Assembly (NCBI GenBank): GCA_016806645.1
Contig: JACSYO010001821.1
Span: forward strand, 124,501-188,500
Origin: Ophiodon elongatus
Taxonomy: Eukaryota; Chordata; Actinopteri; Perciformes; Hexagrammidae
Direction: 5' to 3'
DNA: 64,000 nucleotides
The notes under the pieces were generated by a model, which was not told the origin of the DNA, ran no database searches, and saw only the letters and a program-made list of their open reading frames with translations. The position numbers were made by a program, and so were the translations under genes. The first letter of the stretch is position 1, and the number at the start of each line of letters is the position of its first letter. Positions 33,801 through 44,071 of this stretch are shown here, piece after piece.

Positions 33801-36800
33801 GGAGAAGCAACGTTCCTTTGGTTTGATAATTGTCAGTATTATCTACAATTAATAGTACCATTGTCATAAATGAAGTCAGCAGGCAGGAGATTCAGGCTCT
33901 GCAGGTGTTTGGGCGTTGCAGCAGAGAGGGACATGATTTCTCCGACAGCCTCGTGGAAACCCTCGTTGGCTCCGTCCCTCAGGAGGTAGGACAGGTTCCG
34001 GTAAGCCATCTGGTACTGGTTGTGACCCATCTCATGGTGCACTGTGAGGAAGTCGTCCATGTTGACCTTGGTGCACATTTTGATCCTGAAGACATCACAG
34101 GCCGTTATAATGTGGGGATGAAGACGTGGCATGATGCCATATCAGATACACTGTACCAATAAAAGAACATGTACAATAACAGGTTCTGATGAGTCAGACA
34201 CTGAAGGCCAATGTGTTCAATATTTTTTGACAACATAGAGACTTTAGTTATCTTTATCAGCAGGAAAGAATGACTCAGAGATTAATAGACATTATTGTTC
34301 CAGCATGTTCACATTTATGGCTCTCGTGTACTGATCTATAATTAGATAAGTCTTCTCAACACAGCACACAAAACCCGTTTCAATCCTTTTTACAAAGAGC
34401 TGCTTGTGTTTAGGTCAACTGTCCCAATTGTAAGCTTTTTGAACATGAATATATATACAGCTCTTAATATGTGCATGTCTGTGGGTCTCCCTACCTAAAG
34501 TCCTTTCTGTTTCCCATGTCCCAGGCTGTGGGGTGACAGACCACCTTGGTCCCATCGCTAGGCTTCACCAGCATGGAGTTCTTCCAGAAGTTTGGGAACA
34601 TCTCGTACAGGCCCACAGACATGAAGAACTTCTCTGCTTCTTTGAAAAGCCGCTGCTCAGTCCAGCCCTGAAAGTCAAATTGACATTTGACGGACAATTT
34701 ATTTTCCAATAGAGGATTTTAGTGTCTTGTTTGTTTAGTATCTTTATCACTGCATGCGCTTATAAGACATAATTTTAACAACACAGAATATCAGAATCAA
34801 CAAAGTTGTACTGAACCTTCGCCAACATGGTTTTGCTGACATCAATATCTTCTTTATCCGGGTAGGGGACTGACAAAGGGTACAGGTTGGTCCAGAATCT
34901 TCCCCACATGTCACCTGAACAATCAGCACATTAGGTAATTATTTCTAACTATAAGTAATCAAAGGAGACACTGAGCTATTCCTCCTACAGTAGACCAGTT
35001 CATTTCAGCTGAACACCGAATATGTCCATTAAGTCACAAAAGTTGCATGTCTTTTTCCTTTTTCTTTTTCCCTGTACTGTTACCTTTAAACAACCAAACA
35101 AATCAGTAAATATGTCTTTACCAAACCTCAAAAACATAAGCAATTTAACACTTCAAAATACACATGTAAAGCTCATGTTGTATGTCCCTCTGCTTGTTCA
35201 TCCTCTTCAATCAAACATAAACAAAGTGTAAGTGGTAGTCACGCAGGGGCAACAGAGGGAGCCATGAGCAAGTTCAAGACTGGGACTTAAAGGGACATTT
35301 CACAACAACAACAAAAAATCTAAAATATGTATATATCCGCTTACCTGTAGTGCTATTTATTGATCAAGAAAATAAAGATAACTCAAGATAATCCACAGAA
35401 CTATTTCTTTCGACCATAGTTCATACATGAAACTGCTCACAGCAAGGTAACTGTGTCATGATTTCTGGAGACATTGCTGTTAAGTTGTTTTTTTTGCTGC
35501 TTTGCGCACCACAGGCCGAGCGCCATATAGTCCCATTATATTAGAGAGATGATGGAGAGAAACATCTCTACAGCCTATACCTCCAAAACTAGGCAACTCC
35601 CACCAAAACAATCTAGATTAAAAAAATGAGCACTACAGCAGGTAATAGAACAACATATTTATACAACTATAATACAAAATCTTTTGGGTTTTTTTTGTTT
35701 TGGAGTGAACTATCTCTTTAAATCTTCCGTGTACATTCAAATCCTCCTGCTCTGATCCTGTATTATCTATATGGTGACATTTATTGCGCTGTAAAAAATC
35801 GATTTATGATGATGATGATATTATTATACTCATATTATTATATATGCCTGAGTTACAGTGCAGATTTGTTGTTACATGTTGGACTTTACAACTTGCTCTA
35901 TTGCTGCACAGCATTTATTTATACATGTTTTGGACATACCCAACAGGTGGGCTGGCAGAGGTCCTTCTGAATCGATGTGTCCTGTGTAGACCCCCATAAG
36001 CCTGGCTCTCACATAGGCATGCAGCTCCTTGTACAAGGGCAGGATCTGAAGAAAAAATTGTTGTTGTCAATTACTTCACACAATTAATAAAAAAATTGTG
36101 CATTCTGCCTCATAAACGTAGGTGCTCTGACACACGAGGCATTCAATCCACTGACATTAGACGTACCTCTTTGTATACAGTACGGACATCTTTCATCAGC
36201 TGATCTCTGGTGTACTTGTACTGAACGTCCTCCTCAATGGTCTCATAGTTAAATCTCCAGTAAGCTCCATAGTCTTCAAAACCTGTCAGTGTGAGTCAGA
36301 GAGGATCCGATCAAGAGCGAAAGAAGACACATTTCAGATTACAAAAACTGTCACTACCAGAGAGTGTTTTTTTTTTCCAGTGTTTTGTAATACATGAGTT
36401 AGAGGTTGTGATGCGGCAACGCTCAGCTGTTTGTCACCTTGTGTTACAAGAAGCTCGTGGAAGGATCCGTCATGTATGATCACGGAACACTATCAGCTCT
36501 GTGTTTGTCTGACACACAATCTAGAGTATTAGATTATCCAACTAGTTCCTTTAAAAACTCATAGTCAAAGTATTTCCACTGGATTATATGAAAGTGTGGT
36601 AATTATTTACACCCTATTCCGTTTCCATCCAGACTTAGCAAGAGCATGCCATTCACATTTCAAATAAACAACGGCAGTGCTATGTATTCTTTTTAGCTGT
36701 ATCACCGTTTAGTTCGGAAGCTTCATTCTTCAGATCCACATAGTCCTCGTAGAGAGGCCTCATCCTCTTCCCCACCTCTCTCCTCCAGCCCTCCCACACA

Positions 36801-38086
36801 TGCAGACGCTCAGAGTAGTCCTTGCTGTTGGCCATTACATGCTCCAGGCCTGTAAACAAAGGAGCACGCAAGTCAGTGTTCATTGATCCAATGAAGAAAT
36901 GTTTGCCTTTCATCAAATAAAAAAGAAAAAAGGGAGAAAGTTATAATGTACTGCATTTCATAAGGTCATCACCCAGTTCTTATTGTAAATCCCAAACTGA
37001 AAAGTAAGTAGTAACTATAGCTATCAGATAATTATAGTGGAGTGGAAAGTACAATATTTTGAAGTATAAAGTGGCATCAAAAAGATAATAGTCAAGGAAA
37101 GTAAAAGTACTTCAAAATTGTAAATGTTGAAGTGTACTTTCAACCCGCTGAAAAGATGCAGGTGTGATCTGTGTCTTTGTTTCCTGTTGGTTGTTTAAAA
37201 TGAAAGAACTAAACAGTATAAAAGTGGTCATAACATATTTCCCACAATGCATTACAGTATCTTGGTAAAACCTCTGTTCAAAAACTTTCAGAAAAGACAT
37301 TTCCCTTTTCTCTGTGACTATGTTAATTATAAACTGCTTTATCTGACAGTAGCAGGCCGCCACGTAACATAACCGCTCCTTACAAACAGAGTCGTACCTG
37401 GCTCCAAAGTCTGGCAGTTACCGGGGTCGTCCATGAGACACACCACCGCCGTGCTGTAGATCGTACTCATTTCACTCATGACCTTACTGAGCTAGAAACA
37501 GATTTGAAAGAAAACGCAAGGAGGAAATGTTTAGGTTGATGAAGCGCTGGAGAAGTAGTCCAGAAGTTGTGTCTCTGCAGCTTTTATAAACATGAAAAGA
37601 GCCTGTTTTAAGACTTATCCAAACAGAATGAAAATAAGTCTTACATGTGCAGCTTTATCAGCGGTTAGGGCACCAGAGCCTTTGTCTTGTAGGGAGATGA
37701 GCTGTAATTTGATTTTTGGATCATTGATCTGCTTGATGGGGAACTGCAGGGACTCATCTGACATTTTGGTGTAGAAATTGCCCCAGATTTGCCCCTGCTC
37801 CGACTGGGTAGAAGGAAAAGAGACACATCCAAATACAGTTGTTAGTGTACAGCAGCTCCACCATCTGTATTTCAAAAAAAGGTCTCTGAATGCTCACCAA
37901 CTTGTCTGAGTTCTCCTTCGTGATGTTGGTGTTGTAGGCCCAGGATGCCAGCGAGTACTGGTACATACGCCGGGTGGCCTCCTCGTCGAACTTCTGCAGG
38001 AACACCTTCGCCTTGTTCTCCAGATCTGACTGAGCAGAAACAGCATAGGACACAGCCAGCAACGCTACGAGAACCCTGGCGGACAT
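27841..38086 (-). CDS. ace2: Angiotensin-converting enzyme 2, complete (18 coding exons)
   Basis: Zinc carboxypeptidase that trims angiotensin II, with a collectrin-like neck that chaperones amino-acid transporters; type I membrane protein. Exons: 37898-38086, 37645-37803, 37398-37491, 36706-36849, 36167-36282, 35940-36045, 34817-34914, 34495-34667, 33859-34085, 32615-32759, 32263-32361, 31060-31182, 30768-30946, 29256-29314, 29010-29107, 28778-28897, 28045-28239, 27841-27943. All phases join: 808 residues against 805 in human. The signal peptide is residues 1-18 (LVALLAVSYAVSA). HHEMGHNQY supplies zinc ligands H377 and H381, with the third at E405 (GANEGFHEAVGE). CHPTAWDMG and LFHVSGDYSFIR are conserved. 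The membrane segment lies near 745-768, with a short tail containing ENPY and ending TGF. The start at 38086 has A at -3; an in-frame ATG at 38110 would add eight residues. The donor GTCAGT at 29009 is slightly unusual. Confidence 0.97.
28430..28670. repeat. Interspersed repeat family R2 (copy in ace2 intron)
   Basis: ggatcgccaaagtcattaagattcatc, followed by gtggcaaatcaaccaatagttg and agtctggaccaaagcggtgg, matches the copy at 26040-26290. It lies in the ace2 intron between exons 28778-28897 and 28045-28239. Confidence 0.65.
30081..30707. mobile_element. Fold-back MITE-like element, family R1 (copy in ace2 intron)
   Basis: The left end is taaaggaatagctcagc, with ggttagcttagcttagcac inward. 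The right arm has gtgctaagctaagctaaccgg, then cgacaagaaagctattaagcg, then aaaatgtcaaactattac. Arms are inverted copies of each other. It lies 60 bases from the ace2 exon 30768-30946 on its donor side, within the intron leading to 29256-29314. Confidence 0.8.
33860..34084 (-). CDS. ace2: ace2 catalytic exon core (zinc-binding)
   Basis: This is the interior of exon 33859-34085. It encodes TKVNMDDFLTVHHEMGHNQY and, further on, GANEGFHEAVGEIMSLSAAT, so all three zinc ligands (H377, H381, E405) sit in one 227-base exon, as in mammals. No lesion was seen. Confidence 0.97.
35283..35725. mobile_element. Probable non-autonomous DNA element in ace2 intron
   Basis: One end reads cttaaagggacatttcac. The other ends with gagtgaactatctctttaaatc, an imperfect inverted match of the kind common in fish MITEs. 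No open reading frame. It lies in the intron between ace2 exons 35940-36045 and 34817-34914. Confidence 0.5.
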
Positions 38087-41000
38087 CTTGGCTGCTTCAG
38101 CTCCTTCCATCCAAACACACACAGACACACACACAAACTAACTGTGAGAAGGACACTGCGCTCTGTTTTACAGTTTCAATAACCCTCTGCGCCGCCTTGG
38201 CCTTTGGACAGCGGACCTGTATCTGAGGGTGTATCTGAGGTTTCTTTTACAGATAGGACATCACTGGGCCGTCTCAAGGGGAGAGTCTGTGATATACTTT
38301 GATACATTATCAGTCGCAAAATAGACACATGATCTCTTTCGAAAGCTGTACAGGTAGTTATATTTGTGTAGTGAGCAAATAAAAAGGTCTCTGTCTGTTT
38401 CCAGCCTGTCAACGCGATGACACATTAATTAAAATATTTTGGCATAAATTTAAAAGCCTGCTGTTATGAGCAAGAAAGCAGGATGATCAATCTCCACATT
38501 ACCATAAATAAAATAAACATTCGTCACCTTTCAGGACATGAAAAAAAAATTCACAGAAAAACTTTAACTGATGAGCAAATTGAGGAAGAAATGGTCTCCA
38601 TTGACTGTCATTTGGATGATAATATAGCTTCTTAAAACTTTATATCGTATGACTTTTTCTCAACTGATGTAATTTGTTGTAATAAGTTAATTATTTGATT
38701 TGATTTGATTTATTGGAATTGATTGACTTTTTATTGCTTGTTTTTGAAAGGTTCCATATAAATTAAAAAGTGTTCATTATCACTATCAATATAATACAAG
38801 ATAGTGGAGGAAAAAGTGTTTGCTCATGTGCACTTGGGCTCCTCGTGTTTCCGACTGATTTCCTTACTGAAGTGTCATTTCTTAAACAAACATGACCTTT
38901 TGAGGAGAGAAATCAAGGAAACAGGAAACAATAGCGTTAGAGAATCCAACCTTCTTATCGGGCTGGCGGTGAATTTCCCAGCACCAGATAAAACACAAGT
39001 CACGCACTGTTAGGCACTAAACGCTGATAAGAAATCAGCCACGAGGGCAAGGTTTATTATTTGGATTTATTACCAACACCAGAAGATAATTTAATACTCT
39101 CTTTCTCTGCAACAAATTGAGCAATAACCTACGAAAACATCAATTAAATAAAGACGTGAAAATATATCAGAATTGTTTTTGAATCCAAGAAATCTCTCAG
39201 TACTCTGGCCTCAGGTCACCATTTTATTCATTAGCTTGACACTCATTAGTGCTCAGATTCAGCCTTGCTTTTGTATGTAGTCTATTTATTTATGTGTGCT
39301 TTTTGAAGTGATATTATGTTGATTGATCATGTTTCAACCAGATCAGCAAATGCACTCAAAGGCAGTGCACCTGTTTTACACAACTGGGAACCCGAATCTG
39401 ATGCAACAGCGCCTTCCTGTGGACACAGTCGGTTTTATCACGTTGATTAAAGGACAGGTTCACATTTTTGTTCTGATTTTTGTTCTGTCTGTCTCACTGT
39501 TAAGAATACGTACATTCCCATATGCACATTAAAACTGTATTGGTTGCTTAAATTGTTATTCCTATCTATATCAGCTGTGACGCATTCTCTTCTCTATGTG
39601 GTTTCAATGTAAGTGACAACATAACTAACTACTGTAGCTGTCACTTACTGAGTAAGAAGTAAAGTCAAATATTTGCTTCCGCTATAGTGGTGTAAAAGTA
39701 GCATAAAATGGAAATAGTCACGCAATGTAAAAGTTACTTAAAATTGTACTTAAGTAGAGAACTTTAAAAGAGTAGCAAAACTATGGTGTAAAATACTCTG
39801 GTACAAGGAACAGTCCTGTATTTGAAATGTTACTTAAGTAAAAGTACATAGGTATTAACAGAAAAAACTAACACAAGTACCATTGAGTCCACAGGAAGGA
39901 ATGGACCATGGGAAAGTTAACATTTGAGCCACATGAGGGAGCCTGAATGCTCGTATTGTTCTGATAATTGGAGCTTGCCTATAACACTGACTCTCATTTG
40001 AAAGGCTAGAGTACGTTCTGTTTGTTTCACTGATGAGAGCAAAAAAGCGAGCGCTTAAATACAATTAATTGGTCTCATTTATATAAGTATCTCGCATGTG
40101 TATATGTTTTCAATAACACATGCAATGAAACCATGTTGTGATTCTTCAAACATATATCTCTTCATATGGCTGGTTTACATCTTCAAGATCATACAAGGTG
40201 GCGTGGAAATGACAGGAAATATGGTCAGGAACGTTTTCAATTTCACTCTTCTCGTGATTCACAGATAAGGCCTGAAGTGAAATAGGAGGCGATGGTTTGT
40301 ATAAAGTTGCAAAACATGGAAACACATAATATAAGTACAAATGCCTGAAAATTGGACTTGAGTGAAACACTTGAGTAAATGTACTGAGCTACATTGAACC
40401 CCTGCTGAGCTTCTGTGTCAGTTGACTGGAACGTTGTACTATTTGTTGTCACGCTTGTCTTCCCGGCAGCTCGGAGTGAAGTGCATGACAGGTCACTGTC
40501 AATCTACGCCACCTCAAATTTGCTGCCACAGCAAGTTTACTGCAGACATGTCTATATATACAGACTGAGCCTCGAGGCTATAGGATAATCACTGTGAATG
40601 AAAAACACAACAGCCTGGCTTAGCAACCTGGAAACTCACATTCAGCACAAAAAAAAAAAAAGAATCTGTTCACTGGACATCGTTCAGCTTCAGTATACCG
40701 AAGGCTCCTCTCCTGATGGAGGTGAACTTTTCTGAGTTCACAGTTTAAAGGCTCAGTGTTTGAGCAGGAGGATACAGTGAAGTGTGCATTGCATTAAATT
40801 CTACCGGTTTGTTCTGCAACATGTTGCATTAAATATCATTGTGTCCTGTATTGCTTTCTAATCATCTACTAGTACGCTAAGTTTAAAACTGAAGGAAGGA
40901 GCAAAGGAAACATCTCCAACTCTTTGGGACTGAACTATTTGTGATTGTGTGCTTCTTAAATTGTTAATTGTTGTGCCGTGTTTATCGTGGTTGGATGGTT

Positions 41001-43086
41001 AGCAGCACCACGCCACATTAAATCTGTTTTGTTTTTTTACCAGAGGTTTGGTCTCTCACGATATCCAGCGGCTGGAGGCACCAACGTGTTTAATCTCCAG
41101 TTTTACTTCAAAAGGCTGACTTTAAAATGTGTGCTGCAGAAGATAATCCACATTGTTCATCTTCTTGAACAGAAATATTAACTTCTGCCAACTACGAGCA
41201 AATGACCACAACTACACTGTTTCCCCAAACTCAAGGTACATGACGTCCCCACATCGCGGCTTCCGGAGCCAAGCACAATTAAAGCACCATTTAAAAAGTA
41301 TATCCAGCCACTAACCTTAACTTGTACAATAATGATGAATAACAGCAGAGATCATATTTTATAGTCATGCATATTATTATTAGATGTGGACCTACTGTTT
41401 ATAGTTTTATACTGCAATCAAAAGTGTTTTCAACTTGTCTTTATCATCGTTAGTATTCTTCAGTGTCATTACTTCAAGGTACTTTCCGATGAATCATGAG
41501 AAAGGGAAACCAATACGCATAGAGGAAATGTCTGGTGTTCATCATAAAAAAAAATGTTTTTTTCAACAATGCCGGGTTTTCAGGCCAAGACATTCACAAA
41601 TTCATTTTGAATCTAAATGTTGATAGTTGATTAGTGAAAACATTTATGCTCGTATTTAGTTGACATTGGCTTTTCTTCTTTATTGCTTGGGGTCCTAAAG
41701 AGTCACACTGCTTTATGTGTAAAATAATGCACAATCAACTCTTCATTTTCAATTTGCTGGATATTTTTCTTCCTTCCAACATATTCGTGTGCAGTCTGTC
41801 ATCCCGCATATCACGTTACATGACTTACTTTTTATTTTAACATTTCATTTGTTCAAAATCATATTAAAAAAAGCAATTATTCTCATAAAAGTAGGAAGCG
41901 TCGTCAAGTATTAAGGTGGCAAAACAAAGTGAAGTATGTTTTTTTTTGTTCCAGTAAAGAAGGGATTTAGGGGTTCTCAGGCATTAAATGCTGACACGTT
42001 CATTAGTAAAAGCCCTCAGAAACATTACATTTTCCAGATCAAACGGGCTAATTAACTCCTAAAATCTTTTGTCATAAAGTTGAAATGTCATTATTATCCA
42101 GCTGAAGTTCTTCAGTTAAAGTTGTGCTTTGCTGTCTGCTCATATATAGCTCTACCCCTGTGCTTTGCTCTACCTCCATTGGTCCAGGTGTTATCAGGTG
42201 CAAAGGTTTGAGAGTGAACATGAATAGAAATGAACATTTGCCTTTTAGTCCTCTGTGTTAGCGGATCACCTCCGGGGTCAAAGGGTTGTTGTGGAAACGC
42301 TCCTCTGTCAGTGAGTCCTGACATGATGAGAGACGTGTAGCTGTACTCTGGCCTTCATGGCCGCTCCCTGTCCACACACGTCCACATGTCCGGGTTTTAC
42401 CTCAGTCTTCTCTCTCATCCTCTCAGCCTGCGCACTGCTCAGGCCACAGACAGGCTCCATCAATCCGCACCAGTACGAGCACGCCACAACCGGAAAATCA
42501 AGGACTGACCTACAAAATAAAAGCTTGTGGCGTGCAGGCTGAGTATGAAAGACTATTAGTGTGTATAACACCGGCCTTTCAAACACACTCTGTCTGCTGC
42601 TGTTTTATGTTTCGTCAACGCCTGTGCTTTGTGCACGTCCCCTCACTGACGCAGACCTCCCCTCCGTCGGTGTTTCTTTTAACTCTACTCGACCCAGCTT
42701 CTTGTTTTGAAGGCTTGGAGCGCTGCTTCCGTTTCGTTCCGGCTGGCTTGACGCTGCACGGAGGCAACCCATGATCGCAGACTCAACACGCATCCTCACA
42801 CCACTGACCTGGGCTTAGCCGTGTCCTGCATGTGTGTGCATGTGTGTGCGTGTGTGAGCGGGAGTGTGAGTGATCCCCACGAACCAGCAGCAGGATGGAG
42901 GATCTCAAGGAGAATCTGGGAACTTTGGATTGACGCCCGGGGATAGCGCGCGGTCGGCCTGAACCTCATCGGGTTTCTCGTGGATTTATATATTTGGATG
43001 TTGTCTGTTTCCCCCTTTCCCCTTTTTCGTCTAGGCAGTGGGAATTTACACTTGGCTTACAACTCCTATTATTTCTGGCGTGCAAA
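38087..43086. other. Divergent intergenic region between ace2 and nhs
   Basis: Five kilobases with only short unconvincing open frames. It should contain the ace2 promoter near its left end and the nhs promoter and 5' UTR near its right end. The right end (42850-43086) becomes GC-rich, and a 12-codon upstream open frame starts at the ATG at 42895. Repeat-like text at 39640-39860 (stretches such as aaagttacttaaaattgtacttaagtag) resembles a fish MITE. No TATA box was confidently placed. Confidence 0.5.
39640..39860. repeat. Interspersed repeat of 'acttaagtaaaagtac' type (family R4)
   Basis: It is built of taaaagtactt/acttaagtaaaagta-like units. Related text occurs at 37000-37135 in ace2 intron 3 and at 57835-57960. 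Ends were not resolved. Confidence 0.5.
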
Positions 43087-43366
43087 ATGCCATTCGCCAA
43101 ACGGATTGCGGAGCCGCAGCTTCTGTGCAGGCACCCGATCCCCAACGATGAAGGTCTGCTTTTCGAGGACCTGTGTGCCATCAGTAACGTGGTTCTGTCC
43201 CGGACCTTGCGACAGCTGTCCGACCTGGCCCGGCACGCCTGCTCCTTATTTCAGGAGCTGGAGAACGACATCATCAGCACCAACCAGCGGGTCTGGGTCC
43301 TCCAGAACAAAATAGGCCAGATACAGCAGACTGCCAGTGCCCTAGACCCTAAAAAGGAGGCAGTGC
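43087..43366 (+). CDS. nhs: Nance-Horan syndrome protein, first coding exon (partial gene)
   Basis: NHS-family proteins regulate actin remodelling and carry an N-terminal WAVE-homology domain. The exon begins at the ATG at 43087 (MPFAKRIAEPQLLCRH, A at -3) and ends at a strong GTAAGT donor at 43367, giving 93 codons plus one base. The segment RQLSDLARHACSLFQELE followed by ALDPKKEAV is typical of the exon 1 product of NHS. The long Pro/Ala-rich insert that I recall in the mammalian exon 1 is absent, so this exon is short. Upstream in-frame codons run open but contain no ATG. The rest of the gene lies beyond 64000, which fits the very long first intron known for this gene. A teleost-specific paralogue (nhsa or nhsb) or an NHS-like gene cannot be excluded; the MPFAKRI start favours NHS. 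Confidence 0.85.
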
Positions 43367-43401
43367 GTAAGTAGACCACCACAAGTGTATGTGCCCCCCT
43401 C

Positions 43402-43402
<1 letters not shown>

Positions 43403-43432
<30 letters not shown>

Positions 43433-43448
43433 GAAGAAGAAAAAAAAA
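43403..43448. repeat. Poly(A) and (AAG)n tract
   Basis: About 27 A followed by AAG units and more A, 37 bases after the nhs exon 1 donor. Confidence 0.95.
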
Positions 43449-43740
43449 CATGTCCTGATTTACACCTGAGCAATGTGTGATTTTTTTTTCTCTCCATGTA
43501 TATCCTACATGTGTGCCTTCATGCTTCGAAGGGCGCACGCCTCAAAATTATTTTTACCCAGCTGCACGCACGCCCGCCTCAGGCCCCCTCATTGAAATGT
43601 GTCACACGGTTGCGTTTGCACATTTCACCATCCAGTAACATCTAGATGCATTTTCACAGCGCGGGACGTGTTGACTGCTCATTCATTTAGGCGGTCCAGA
43701 CTCGGTGTGTGTGTGTGTGTGTGTGTCCGTCGACGAACGG

Positions 43741-43779
43741 ATGGGGGGTGGGGGTTCATGGGGTGGGGGGGGGGGCTGG

Positions 43780-43830
<51 letters not shown>
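43741..43830. repeat. G-rich block followed by (GT)26
   Basis: Runs of 6, 5, 4 and 11 G at 43743-43776 are followed by an uninterrupted GT tract to 43830, inside the CpG-rich segment after nhs exon 1. A further shorter GT run lies at 43705-43725. Confidence 0.95.
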
Positions 43831-43832
<2 letters not shown>

Positions 43833-44034
43833 CACAGGCGGGCAGCGCGGAGCGGAGCGGAGGGGCGTGTGTTGCCGCTGCATTGGCTCAGCATCGCAGT
43901 CTCGTTACTGCGGGTAGCTCACACCTGAAGCATGTTCGAGCGGGGTTTTAGGGGGCGCCAAAAAAAAAAAAAGACCGCCTCGTTAATTCAGGGTGTGAAT
44001 ACGTAAAGCTCAGAGGCGAGGATCTGTTAAACGG

Positions 44035-44071
44035 TGTGTGTGCGTGCGTGTGTGTGTGTGTGTGTGTGTGT
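44035..44071. repeat. (GT)n microsatellite
   Basis: GT units with GCGTGC interruptions, nhs intron 1. Confidence 0.9.

Noticed and set aside
38087..38134. N-terminal extension of ACE2 from upstream in-frame ATGs at 38110 or 38134
   Set aside because: The ATG at 38110 has T at -3 and would put charged residues before the signal peptide; the ATG at 38086 has the better context and length.
42994..43086. Upstream in-frame extension of nhs exon 1 that looks like a hydrophobic leader
   Set aside because: The extension has no ATG (it begins at TTG); the MPFAKRI start with A at -3 matches the family start.
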